Source: Hirudinaria manillensis (Eukaryota; Annelida; Clitellata; Hirudinida; Hirudinidae). Taken from it: a stretch of DNA of 64,000 bases. Numbering within the stretch: the stretch's first letter is position 1; each line of letters starts with the position of its first letter. Under the pieces are notes generated by a model that searched no databases, had not been told where the DNA came from, and saw nothing but the letters and a program-made list of their open reading frames with translations. The position numbers and the translations under genes are program-made. The stretch is taken from NCBI GenBank assembly GCA_034509925.1, contig CM067532.1, positions 2,463,142 through 2,527,141 of the forward strand. Direction: 5' to 3'. Below, one piece after another: positions 25,001 to 36,700 of this stretch.

Positions 25001-27045
25001 CGGCAATGCGCCGGTGGATTGGACGAGAAGAACTGCAGTGAGTTTGCAGCAGTTTGTGAAAATGTAGTTTTTTGAATGCTTCCTGAATTCCATGCCATCT
25101 GATGTTTGAATTTTTCTGAGTTATGGACTCTTGGAACATCTTAAATTTTGTTTTTTATTACTGGTGGTATGAAATGTTCTCTAACCATTGTATGGTAACC
25201 CATCCAGCTATCATCCATCCATCCAGGTTTTTCTAACAAGTAGTGTAAAAGTCTAAAGCATTTATTTTTAAATTCAGGCAATAATTTGTCAAGTATATTG
25301 TAACGTTCTGACTAAGCAATGTATAAGAGAAATAGTCTTCACTTTAAACAATATTTATCGATCACAATTAACTTTGCTGTTATTAACTTTTGATGTCATT
25401 TTAAATGATCAGCAACAATAAAGTGCAAGATTGGCTTCTATGTTTGTCCAAACAGCACCAAATGCATCCAGAACATTTGGTTCTGTGACGGAGATCGGGA
25501 CTGCGAGAATGGAGCTGACGAGGTGGACTGCAGTGAGTTTGTGAACGTGGATGTAGTTTTTTGATAGCTTCCTGAATTCCATGGTGTCCATTCGTTTGGG
25601 TTTTTCCGAGTCATCATCTCTTGCAACATTTTAAATTTTGTTTTTTTTTCTGGTGGTATGAAATGAAGTTCTCTAACCATTGAATGGTAATCCATTGAAT
25701 TCTAATCATCCATACATACATTTACTCAATTGTCACTTGAATATTCATCACGAGAGGTTCTGAAGAACACATTTCTAGTTTTACAACTGATTGAATCAAA
25801 GTTAAATCAATATCAGATGGTGAAGGAAGAGAGAGCTGCAATCTGAACATCAGGTTCCTCTGCACCGGGACACAGAAGTGCCTTCCATTGATTGCAGTCT
25901 GTGACGGTACCCCAGACTGCGGGTCGCGCGACCACTCAGACGAACGCAACTGCCCCAGTGAGTTGTTATTGTACTCTTAATTAAACAAATGATTAATTAG
26001 TCATTAGAAATAAATTATTAGTCATCTATTGACTAATATTTATTTACAAATTACTATTAACTGTATCCGTTGCTGAAGAATACAAAATCAGCAAAATCAG
26101 AACCCAAAGGTTGCTCAATGACTCCAGTGACAATAGGGTCCGTGATGTCATGTCCCAACTCTGTTCAGGAAGAAAATTCAGAGCCCAGGAAGAGATTGAG
26201 GAGTCTGAGGCCTAGCCTTCGAGGAGAATGGAGACCCGTCCAGGTAGACCCACATGGAATCGGATGGAACCACGTCTCAAGATGTCCACGGCGAATGTGC
26301 AGATAAAAGCTGAGAATCCAAGAGAGGAGGGGAGGGATTGGGACCAAAAGAATTGCGCTGGCAGTGCAGCATAGCCAGCAAGGCCAATGAACAACCTGGG
26401 ACAAGCAAAAATCCATCACATGGAAAGGCATTTGGAAAAAGTCAGCAACCGATTCCTTCATCAAGATTGAGCTCCCTTAGGAAGATTGAATGGAACCCAA
26501 CAATGCTCTGAAGAGCGTTCTGTTACGAAGAGCTGTCAATGGAATTAGAGGGGAAAGGATACAGTGCCCTTGTGATGCCCATAGAAGAGGGAGAGGGCTG
26601 GTAGGCAAGTCTACCTACGCCTTTCTCTGGGGAATAGGCATTACAATATATTTATTTATTAAACATTATTGATTGAAATCAGGGCAATATATCGTCAGCA
26701 GAATTAAATACCTTATGTTTTTTTTAATTTTACCATATTTACTTGACAATAACAGACCAACATAATTAATAAATTAATAATGTGTAATAATTAATATGTA
26801 ATGCTAAATTCATGGACTTTTCAGACCCATACCCGTGCGAACACAGCGCATACCACTTCCAATGCAACGATACTTACTGCATCAGCAACTTTCTCGTCTG
26901 TGACGGATACAACGACTGTGGGGACTCGTTAGACGAAGTAAATTGCACAACAAGCTCGTGCTTTGTGTCCCCTGCCTCCATCATCGTCCTTGCATGCTCT
27001 TTGTTCTGCCAATATTCCTTCTTCATATCTTCGTACTACGTCTGA
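22023..27045 (+). CDS. LDLRA-repeat protein, gene 1: signal peptide, six LDLRA modules, hydrophobic C-terminus
   Basis: Exons read: 22023-22101 (signal peptide, MKTNKCLCLWIILVFLSCC), 22306-22386 (short helical segment), 23967-24089, 24495-24614, 24918-25037, 25413-25532, 25817-25957, 26825-27045. Every internal boundary is phase 1 and each exon length is a multiple of three, giving about 334 aa. Exons 3-7 each carry one LDLRA module with six cysteines and a DGxxDCxDGxDExxC calcium site. The fourth module of the window order (24918) has lost part of this site (RQCAGGLDE). The last exon adds a sixth module and then a hydrophobic tail (SIIVLACSLFCQYSFF) ending at TGA, fitting a GPI signal or membrane anchor. 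Donors are mostly TGCA/GTGAGT. A further small exon with acceptor TTTCTTTCCAG at about 22669 is possible. LDLRA modules bind ligands or protons-free calcium outside the cell; the ligand is unknown. Confidence 0.8.
22387..22668. other. Conserved intron block with a conserved antisense ORF
   Basis: This stretch lies between the donor at 22386 and a strong acceptor at 22668 and recurs at about 32590-32840 and 39845-40118. On the minus strand all three copies stay open (start MDSFLQPIS in two of them; shared core [17 protein letters not shown]). One copy differs by an in-frame 3-bp deletion. I do not recognise a protein family. It may be an antisense gene, a structured RNA, or just a recent duplicate. 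Confidence 0.5.
23145..23896. mobile_element. 5'-truncated piggyBac-type non-autonomous element in LDLRA gene 1 intron
   Basis: Similar to the two parts of the element at 58698-63245 that flank its nested CACTA insertion (about 59155-59594 plus 63020-63245). The right terminus GGGCATCCAAGGG is followed by TTAA (23897-23900), the usual piggyBac target. No left terminus is visible. The position corresponding to the CACTA insertion is intact here (CT at 23655-23656), so this copy is an empty site. Not transposase-coding. Confidence 0.7.
26060..26640 (+). mobile_element. Non-LTR retrotransposon ORF remnant in the last intron of LDLRA gene 1
   Basis: Broken reading frames spell EEYKISKIR, then VMSQL.SGRKF.AQEEIE, a pattern common in the C-terminal part of LINE polyproteins of many invertebrates. 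A longer copy lies in the equivalent intron at 53400-54380. Many stops and frame changes show it is dead. Confidence 0.6.
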
Positions 27046-27109
27046 AACTCTGGTTGCTGATTAGTTAAGATAAGCATAACATCGACACAACAATGAACTA
27101 ATTATAGTT

Positions 27110-27232
27110 TAAAACTTGTTCTATTTTAAGTCAACAAAATAAATAAATCTAAAGCTTGGTTCTGGATCATGTGATGCAGATGTTCATCCGATGGACTTTG
27201 ACAAGGTGAAAAATGCTTCATGACATTAACCT
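27110..27232. repeat. Dispersed repeat, left part, split by a LINE insertion
   Basis: Matches 55560-55685 and 21130-21240 (CTAAAGCTTGGTTCTGGATC and downstream). Here the repeat stops after CATGACATTAACC and resumes at about 30530 with ATTAACCGCTTTTAAAATTG, the two parts being separated by LINE sequence. Confidence 0.75.
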
Positions 27233-27276
27233 TCAGCGCCCCAGTAGCTCATGCACCCGGCGCTATACAAATGACA

Positions 27277-27312
<36 letters not shown>

Positions 27313-30300
27313 ACACATTTTTCCTTCTTCTTCTCAGTTTCTTTGCCGGTCAGGAATGAATGCTGAGCACTACCAATGCTCTCAGCAGTTCACCCAAGAA
27401 CTTTCTGAAGAATGTGGGTAGTGCCCAGCAAGGAGATCTTTTGAATCTCCGAAGTTTTTGGTCGTCCTGGTATTAACTCTATACACTTTGTAAAGTCTTT
27501 TCTTAGCTTTCCGAGCGCTCCTACAATTACCGGAACGACTTTAGACTTCACTTTCCACATCCGGTTGATTTCAATCTCCAGGTCCTTGTATTTGCTAATT
27601 TTTTCAGCTTCTTTGAGCGCGATGTTCTTATCATCCGGGACGGAAACATCAATTAGCATGCACGACTTGGATCTCCTGTCATGGATAACAATGTCAGGTC
27701 TGTTGGCCAGTATTTCCTGTCCGTGATAATCGCATAGTCCCATAGAATGGTGTAATCTTTTATATTCGTCACACTTTGGGGCGTGTGCTCGTACCATTTC
27801 TTTGGAACTTCCCATCCTAGCTCACGGCATATAACCCAGTGAATATAACTGGCCATCTTATTATGTCGGTGCAAATATTCAGTTGCTGCTAACACAATGC
27901 AACCCGACATTATGTGGCTTGGGCCTTGCCACAGATTCTGCAATTGCCATCTATCTGCTGCTTCAATATCATTCGTTGATGGTATCGTGTGTTTAGTGTC
28001 TGGTCTTGAGCTGCCATGATCAAACTTTCAGTTTCGACTTTTAGCCCATCGCTTCTTAACCAAACACATCTTGCTTCTTTGTGCACACAATGCTTTTCTA
28101 AGTTACAAAAGAATCGTCCATGCATGGGCTTTTCCTTCAATTCATTTATTCTCTCCTTCTCCATGTTGTCCTTTAACATTTCTTCACAGATGTTTGAACT
28201 GTGGGCAAAGGCAAATATTTATTTTTAATTGTCTTTGCTTCCTTAAGGAGAGAATATTTTGCCTTCCCTGCTTCATGCTTTTTGACAAGACTACAGACAC
28301 TGTCTTTGCCCTGTTCAATATAATCACTAAAGTTAACCATGGAGCAGCTGTAGGCAGACATCAGTTGGACTTTGATAAGTCCCTGACCTCCATTGAGTCT
28401 CTTAATGTAAAGTCAACTAACATCTCCTTTTGGGTGATGAAGTCCATGCACCATCAGCAACTTTTGAGTCTTGCGATCCATTTTGTCGATTTCAGACTTT
28501 CTCCAATCAATTATGCCAAAGCTATAGGTGAGCACTGGAATTGCCAAAGCATTAATTGCTGATAACTTGTTCTTGGAATTTAACTCTGATTTGAGATTGA
28601 GACGCACCCTATGGCTATTTTCTCCTTCATTTCAGGATGTTTAATGCCACCATTTTCATCGATTCCAAGATATTTGTATGCCTCCTCTTCGTTAAGACTC
28701 TGAATTGAATTGTGATTGTCAAATGGCATGATTCGGCTTTTGATATGCTTGCCTCTCTTCATTATAGCTACGGCACACTTGTCTAAACCGAACACCATGC
28801 AAATGTCATCAGTAAACGTTTTGACTATGGTTAGGGCCTTTATTAAGTTGGGTTTCTGTTTTAGTAAATATTTTTAGATCATCCATGTAAAGTAAATGAG
28901 ATATTTGTTCTTTTGGTTCTATTTCATATCCTACTTTTAATTTATTTAGCATATTTGATAAGGGTACTAAAGCCAAACAGAAAAGCAGGGGTGAGAGAGA
29001 GTCACCTTGGAAGATTCCTCTTTTAACGCTTATTCTATTGGTTTTTATGTAACCCAACTGATGACACAGCATAAGTTCGGTTTTCCATTCTTTCATCGAG
29101 CATTCCATAAAACCGGTGATTCTAGCAGGGACTCCATACATCTTCATTGACGCCAAAATCCAAGAATGAGGGACACTGTCAAATGCCTTCTTATAATCAA
29201 TCCATGCTACTTCATTCTTTTGGCAGTGCTTACAATCATCTTGTTTATAAGCAACTGGTCTTTACAACCTCTTGACCCTCGTTGACAGCCTTTCTGTTCT
29301 ATAGGGAGGATGTTATTCTTACCAAGGTGTGGATAAAGTCGGTTTGATATTGCAGAGGTAAGGAATTTATATAAGGTGGGAAGACAGGTTATGGGTCGGT
29401 AATTTTTGAGATTGTTTTGGTTTGCACCTTTTGAGAGGAGAAAAGTTATACTGGAGGTTAGCCAGGATGGTATATTTTCTGGGTTATTAATCGAATCATT
29501 AAAAGTTATTGTAAGTATACTATGGAGAGAGGTAAAAAGTTTAATCCAGAAATTTTGTATATTGTCAGGGCCTGGAGATTTCCAATTTGGAGATTTTTAA
29601 TAACTTCTTGAATTTCACTTATTGTAAATTCTTTCCATTCTTCTGTAACCACATTCCTAAATACAATTTCCCCATCTCTTACCCAAGCTGCTTCAGTGTT
29701 ATGTACAATTTCATATTCAAGAATTCCTCTCCAAAATTCTTGAATTTTCTCTGCAGAGGGTGGGTCACTAACTGCTTCGCTTCGTTTACATAAATGGCAG
29801 TGAAACTTTTTTGCATCCTCCTGGAAAAGCTTATTTTGATGGTATCCATCGTTTCTTTTACAGTACCTCTTTAACCTTGGGCAGTAGCCTGCACTTTCAT
29901 CTTAATGTCTTGCTCCTTTTCTTCTAGGGACTTACTTTCTTCTTTGAAGAAAGGTGTTTAGCCTTATTGTGAACCCTCTTTGTTGCCACATCCTTTTTTT
30001 ATTTCACATATAATTGATAAATCCTTCTTGTACTGTTCTACTTTATTGCTGATCCGTAATTTCCATGCAAGTTCTTTCCTTCCGACGTGGCCATCTCGTG
30101 GTTTCTGTAGCCCAGCTATGACACTGGCTGAGCAATAGATTGAATCATTAATTTCGCTTATATTAAGTTGCCTAACACTTATCATTTTGGATAAGATCTC
30201 ATTAGCTGCCTTTATCTTTTTTAAGGTATCCTTGCATATTCTTACTTTGTTAAGCTTTGGCCTATTATTGAAATCCAAGTGTTTATTTTCAAGCAATCTA

Positions 30301-30530
30301 CTTTTAATTTGTTGTTCTAATTAAGTAATATTTGTTGCTGGATCCTGGGGGTACTGAATGGTCAGAGAGTCAATTGGTTTCTGGGGAAACTGAAACTTTC
30401 CCTCATCGATTCAATCACAATCTCAGTTTGTGTTTCTGATAGATGCCATTTTTAATGTCTTGGAGTTCCATGTCGCTGAATTTCTTTGTGTTAATAATCC
30501 ATTAACGATAATTATTATTGTTATTATTAT
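27233..30530 (-). mobile_element. RLE-type non-LTR retrotransposon (R2/R4-NeSL-like), degenerate
   Basis: On the minus strand the order is: helical upstream region (about 30296-29964), reverse transcriptase pieces with a YMDDLKI active-site box near 28870 (29156-28809), a C-terminal Cys-His knuckle (CRICGKAQ...HIMSGC) at about 27965-27895, and a restriction-like endonuclease motif RPDIVI...LIDVSVP with downstream KE.EK..KY (27815-27390). That order is typical of RLE-encoding LINEs. Frames are broken in several places and the element looks 5'-truncated. The left edge (27234-27312) carries a GGCGCTATACAAATGACAT(ATT)n tail that may belong to a second, plus-oriented insertion. The insertion splits the dispersed repeat with ATTAACC on both sides. 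Confidence 0.8.
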
Positions 30531-30826
30531 TATTAACCGCTTTTAAAATTGTATTTTCTGCTTGTCGGAGTCTATGTAGAACATGACAGAGTCTTTATAA
30601 ATGTTGGAGATGTTTCATCATAATCTTAGGTTTTTACCCTGAGCAAGAATTTTTGGTTAGAGATTTACAATTTGAAAAAAAATGTGTTTAATTGGAAAAG
30701 AAATATCTGTTTGAAATATAAAAAAAAAGCGTGATATTCAAAAAATTAAGAAAAATATCACTATTTTATATATAATATATAATGACTTTGATCAAAGGGA
30801 ATTATTTAGAAAAAGATACGTAAATC

Positions 30827-31165
30827 ATGTCTACCGGCACATATGTGGCCATTTTGAGAAAATTTAGAGCTAGAAGGAATGAAAAAGAAAAGGCCTGAAT
30901 AAGACCAGTTGTTGCTTGGGCATTGGAGCAGGACCTGGAGAATATGACATTGAATTCATTAAACGTCGACTCCACAACGTCAAGCACATCGTGTACGATG
31001 AAGAGGAATTGAAGGAATTCGAAAGAAATGTTGCTGACAACTTGCCACCTTCTGTTCGTTGCAGTACTTTTTAGTGTCCCATACAGGATTGGACATTCGA
31101 CAGTCTTAATTGCCATGGATTTGATGTTATTGTTGCGTTTAACAGTCTGATTCAAATTGGAAGTA
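30827..31165 (+). pseudogene. Methyltransferase pseudogene, copy F
   Basis: Starts ATG TCT ACC GGC, homologous to MSELPYAEIL of the intact copies (ILRKFRARRNEKEK). It then loses about 40 bases and meets in-frame stops (TGA, TAA at about 30897-30904). Motif I is present downstream (GIGAGPGEYD), but the segment coding VAVDID is deleted. It ends at the same point as copies D and G. Preceded by the dispersed repeat, followed by the segment shared with 21345. Confidence 0.85.
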
Positions 31166-31244
31166 AAGAAAGATTCGAGGTAATCGAAGGTGGACCGCGT
31201 CCATATGTCTCTGCCGGCTAGGCGAGCCTCTCATTTGCCCTTTT

Positions 31245-31540
31245 CACTGGCTTCTTTCTGTCGTTTTTTAAGGCCCTTCAAACAACGACTGTGTGAGATT
31301 CTCTTTGGCCTTCTTGTGTCGTATTGTTCATCACAGTTGACTGCAGCGATCTGAGAGCTCTCGGTGGCTTCTTGGCACTGAGTAAAAACCTCGACATTCT
31401 CAGGGATATATGAGGTAAAGATAGGTCAATTGAATTGAGTCTCAACATATAAAATAGGATTTTTTATATTTGCTGTAGATCGGCCGCCGAGCTTGTATAT
31501 TTTCGGAACTCAACTACAGACTTTTCTTTCGGCTTCAATG
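31245..31540. repeat. Second copy of the 21345-21640 segment
   Basis: High similarity to 21345-21640 over its length. The minus strand of both is open for about 50 codons (QEATESSQI, AVNCD.QYDTRRPKR), unusual for unselected repeats but not enough to call a gene. The plus-strand end contains GATCGGCCGCCGA.CTTGTA. Part of the duplicated cassette upstream of the signal-peptide exons. Confidence 0.65.
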
Positions 31541-32269
31541 AATCGATGTCGATGGTGCTTTTTTTGCATTAATACTTTTGATATCAATTGACATGAAGCA
31601 TAAAAAGAAGAATCAATCGGAATTCAGCCAAATGGCTGTTAACTTATACTGCAGCCCTTCATTAAATATAAATAAACTAGGATAAAAAGGCATTTGTAAT
31701 ATAATAAATATACTCGAATGCACGCACATAAATAAGAAACAATATCCATAATATAGAATGCCATTGACAGAAATATTCAAAACACCAATAGCGTTTTGCT
31801 TCTGTATCTAATTTTACATTCGGATTTCAAAACAACATTTTTCTCCAAGATCCTTGTATCATAACAACAACAAAAAAACAAAAGAAAAGACTGGATTTGA
31901 ATGTTTAGTCATCATCGTCGTCGTCGTCATCACCAGCACCATCATCATCATCCCTTGAAAATGGATGAATACTTTGGAAATAAATAAAAACAATACTATC
32001 ATCCCCAGATACCCTCTAACTTCCCAATCTAGCAGAGAATGACGCAGCTCTTCCCCTTCGCTTGCAACACAATATTATGCATACTATGTGTCCATCCTCC
32101 GACTGAACTCTAATCAAATATTTTTTTGTTTTATGTCTTTATCATGAAAATATGAGCAGTCATAACAAACGAACTATATCTATGCAAATTTAAAATTAAA
32201 AAACGTAAATATAAGTAAATTCTACAGATTCTATTGTCGTAACCGTTGCCAAAGCGTCCTGTACATATG
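31541..32269. other. Upstream region of the second LDLRA signal-peptide exon
   Basis: AT-rich with a GTC/ATC microsatellite at about 31910-31952. The stretch TTTATCATGAAAATATGAGC at about 32138 recurs near 21776 and, altered, near 33300. No gene seen. Confidence 0.5.
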
Positions 32270-32374
32270 CGATCATTTCCGGAAATTTTTGAAATTAGAG
32301 GTTGGTAGCTTTTTCAAGTCGAAGTTTTAGTTTGCAGACGAAGTAAGAAATTAAAAATATTCTATTGTGGAGAT

Positions 32375-33174
32375 ATGAAGACAAATAATTGTCTTTGCTT
32401 GTGGTTAATACTAGTGTTTTTGAGCTGCTGCAGAGAAAATGGAAAATCAGATGGTATGAGAAACAATATTTTTTTTTATTGTTTTGCATCAATGTATTAA
32501 GCTTTCTACTAATTATTTTATCCACAAGCAGCTTTACAAAGACTTTCAAATGCTTTCTGCGAGAATGAATTGTGTTTCTATATTTTTATTTGCACACAGT
32601 GCCGACAAAACATGATGTTTTGTGTTTAGAATCTGAACAGAGAGCCTTGTTAAATATTTTCTGATTTGCCCAACATTGTGACAATGCCTCCTTCTCTCAC
32701 CTCCATCAATGTGACCCTTAACTGGTTTCCAAGTATTTGAGTGATTAAATGAAGGAGAAAGAGTGATTATAATTGAGAAAAAGGAAGAAATTGGTTGTAA
32801 AAATGAATCCACTTATGAATTTTTGTTTCTTTCCAGTCATTGACTTTACTTTAGCTTTTTATTTGTTTTATTTCTAACAAATAGTGTTAAAGTGTAAGCT
32901 ATTTATTTTTTAGATTCATGCAATAATTCATCAAATATATTAGAACGTTCTGCCTAAGCAATATATCAGAGAAATAGTCTTCACTTTAAACAATATTTAA
33001 TCGATCACAATTAACTCTGCTGTTATTAACTTTTGACTACATGTAAATGATCAGGCGAAGTAGTGTGCAAGATTGGCTTCAGTCTTTGTCCAAACACCCA
33101 AAAATGCATCCAAAACACGTGGTTCTGCGACGGAGAACAGGACTGCGACGACGGAGCAGACGAGATGAACTGCA
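32375..33174 (+). CDS. LDLRA-repeat gene 2 (partial): signal-peptide exon plus one LDLRA exon
   Basis: Exon 32375-32453 encodes a signal peptide (MKTNNCLCLWLILVFLSCC) with donor GATG/GTATGAG, phase 1. Exon 33055-33174 encodes one complete LDLRA module (VVCKIGFSLCPNTQKCI, then DGEQDCDDGADEMNC) with donor TGCA/GTGAGT. No terminal exon lies before the next signal-peptide exon at 33758. Either this is a gene cut short by deletion, or it is an alternative first exon set splicing into the array at 40610 onward. The helical second exon of gene 1 is missing: sequence jumps from the equivalent of 22190 to about 22430. Confidence 0.65.
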
Positions 33175-33350
33175 GTGAGTTTGTAGCAGTTTGTGAACGT
33201 GGACATGGTTTTTTTTTCACTGCTTCCTGAATTTCAATGTCTGATGTTTGGGTTTTTCCAAGTTTCTTGTTTTATTCAGTATATTTTTTGTTTTATGTCT
33301 TAATCATTTAATTATAATCAGTCATAGCAAACAAACTATATCTATGTAAA

Positions 33351-33550
33351 TGTTATGGGCCCGAATTAGATAAATTTTATTATAAATTTATTACTTAGAA
33401 ATACAGTTGATTATATTTATTATTTAGTAATAATTAATACTCATACTCTATTTTATAAATATTGCTAGAGCTCGTAATTCTTATTTTGAAATAAAGAACA
33501 CACTTGATACACCAACAAGCATCTTAGTCAGGCATTACAACGGATATAGA
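33351..33550. mobile_element. Solo-LTR-like insertion with 5-bp target duplication
   Basis: 200 bp starting TGTTATGGGCCCGAATTAG, flanked by GTAAA on both sides (33346-33350, 33551-33555). The paralogous uninterrupted sequence at about 21815 and 32190 reads TATG(T/C)AAATTTAAAATT, which defines the edges. The right end (GGATATAGA) is not the CA expected of an LTR, so the class is uncertain. Confidence 0.6.
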
Positions 33551-33757
33551 GTAAATTTAAAATTAAAAAAAACGTAAATATAAGCAAATTCTACAGACTC
33601 TAACTTTATTGTCGTAACCGTTGCCACCTCGTCCTGTACATATGCGATCGTTGTCGGGTCAGAGAAATTTTTGAATTGAGAGGTGGGGGTAGTTTTTTCG
33701 AGCCGACGTTTTAGATTGCAGATGAGGGATAAATTAAAAATATTCTTTTTTGGAGAT

Positions 33758-36700
33758 ATGAAGTTAAACAATTGCCTTTGCATGTGGTTAATACTAGCGT
33801 TTTTGAGCTGTTGCAGAGAAAATGGAAAATCAGTTTGTATGAGAAACTGTTGGAAACTCATTTGAAACTAAAATTATTCAGCATTGTTGTAGGATTATAT
33901 TGTTGTAACCTGGGGTCTGATGAATTAATTAACGTAAGGATATCTTTATTGGAATTAACTAATGGCAAATACGGCTGGACGATTTGGTCTATTTGTAATT
34001 GCTGTCCCGATCGGAACTGCCTAATGACTCGAATCGCTAGATACGACTTCGATGTAAAAGATTCTGAATATTAACTAAACTTAATTAATTGATTATTTAA
34101 TTAATTAATTATTTAATCAATTAATTAATGTCAGGGATCCAACAATATGTATCATTGGTTTGTGTACCTCGGGCGCTTGTTTCCGGTTGTAATTTTCGCT
34201 CGTCTCCGTTTCGTAATGTGTCGCGGTGATTCTAATAAACCGTTTAGATCTCAATATTCTGTAATCATAACATATTTGGCGACAAGGATGGCTACTGAGG
34301 ATAAATTTCTGACCATGATGACGATGTTCATGGAAGAAAATCGATGACGCAACGATGAACGTCGACAGGAAGAAACTTGCCGTCGCGAGGAAGAAACTCG
34401 CTTGTCGTGAAGAGGAAGAAAGATCTCCGCCGAAACGAGGAGATTCGTCGATGGGAAGAGGCATTGTTGCAATTGCTCCAGTCCCTGAAACCTCAGAATA
34501 AAAAGCCATACAGACAGAAAATCAGATCTATCCCAGGAGTTCATGAGACAGATAACTCAATCCAGTTATGATCCTGCACAATGCAGTTGTCGGATGCAGA
34601 CAAGACAGGCGCACTCGTGTCGAAGCTGGAGAAGCAGGAAGGATGCACTCTACAAGACATGGTAATTGAGTGAGAACATTGTCAGTCTGAGGAAAGACGC
34701 GCATGGTAGACGGCACGCAGGCTGTGAATGCAGTACGAAGAGGCTACCAGAGGAAGAAGACTCGATATATTCTCCCCAGCAAAGAGAATTCTCGAGAATC
34801 GTCCAAGGGTTCATGCTTCATCTGTGGATCCTTGTCTCACTTCAAGAAGAATTGCCCACAGAAGGACTGCCACAGGAAGGAAATGAAATTCAAAGGTCGA
34901 GTCAGAAAAATCAACACAGATCACAGGACCAATCGCAGGTACGCTGAAGTTAGCTTCGGAGAAACCAAGGTCAGAATGCAGATATCACGATAATAAGCAG
35001 AGACACATGGGAACAGAGAGGTTCGCCATCTCTGGAAGAAACGATGACTTCACTGCAAATGGAACGCCGATAGAGGTCCTGGGCCAATTCAATGTTGAAT
35101 TCATCTGCGGAGGATGTTCAGGCCAAGGTCGCTGCTATGTGGCTGAAAGCGTCGATCAACTGTTGGGCATCGAGTGGATGAACCAACTTCCACCTCTACA
35201 GAAGGTCTTCAATGCCATCTGATGCAAGGTTGAGCAGAAGTCAGAAGAAGAAGGGAGACAACTTGACAATGGTTTGGCTGAACGATGTTTTGGAAGAGGA
35301 GTTTGGCAAATGCAAGACTCGAGCACAGTTGATTGTTAGACAGGGAGTGCGTCCGACCTTTTGCTGACAGGAAGATTCCGTTCGCTCGGGAGGAAGCAGT
35401 CAACGCAGAGCTGGAGCGTCTAGTGCAACATGAAGTCCTGAAGAAAGTGGACTATAGCAGTTGGGCTGCCCCAATTGTTGTAGTGGCCAAGAAGAACGGA
35501 TCAGTCCGTATTTGTGATTTCAAGACAGGATTAAGCGAACCACTCGAGATGCACCGTCACCCTCTGCCAACACCCGACGAAATCTTTGCTCGTCTAAACC
35601 AAGGCGCATGGTTTACTCAGATCGACTTCGCAGACGCATACTTGCAGATGGAAGTCGAAGATGACTCGAAAGAACTGGTGATGTTAAATACACACAAGGG
35701 CCTTTTCCAGTACCATCGTTTACCATTCGGAGTCAAATGCGCACCTGGCATTTTCCAAGAAGCCATGGATCGAATGATCACAGGACTTAATGGCTGTGCG
35801 GCATACCTAGATGATGTCATTGTGACAGGATCAACAATTTTAGAGCACAACAATAACATCCAGGCTTTGTTTGAAAGAATTGCAGATTGTGGTTTTCGTG
35901 TCAGAATGGAGAAGTGCTATTTCGCAAAACCGTTAATAAACTTCTTGGGACATATGGTTTCAAAAGATGGCCGTCGACCAGATCCGGAGAAAATACAAGC
36001 AATTGCAACTAAAATCGTTCTTAGGTATGATAAGCTACTACTCGTCTTTTGTGCCAGATATACGTTCAATGAGAGGCCTCCTGGACGATCTGGAAAGAGA
36101 AGACAAATTCGTGTGGACTGTTGAACACCAGAGAGTTCTGGACAAGCTCAAAGTAGTGTCGCAGTCAGATCTGTTGTTAACGCACTTCGACCCTGGACTG
36201 GACATCGTCGTTGCTGCGGACGCGTGTGACTATGGAGTGGGAGCAGTCATCTCTCGTCGCTTCCCGAACGACATTGAGAAGGCGATCGCACATGCCAGTA
36301 GATCTCTCACCAACGCAGAGAAGAACTACGGACAGATCGAGAAAGAAGCTCTGGCCTTAGTATTTGCGGTAAGAAAATTTCATCGGTACATATTAGGCAG
36401 AAGCTTCCTGTTGCTGACTGATCATAAGCTACTGATCTTCGCATCCAAGGTTGGTATATCAGCTAATTCTGCAAATCGGCTGCAACGGTGGGAACTCGGC
36501 TTGCTTGCGTGTGATTTTGTCATCGAGTATATGCGATCCACTCACTTTGGTCAAGCCGATGTGATGTCCCGTCTCATCGCTACAAAGAAGCTGCCAGAAG
36601 ATGAAGACATTGTCATTGCGAAGATAGAAAGGGATGTCAAGGCACTTCAGAGTGATGTCATCCGACACTTGTCAGTCACAAAGGAGGATATTCAGAGGAT

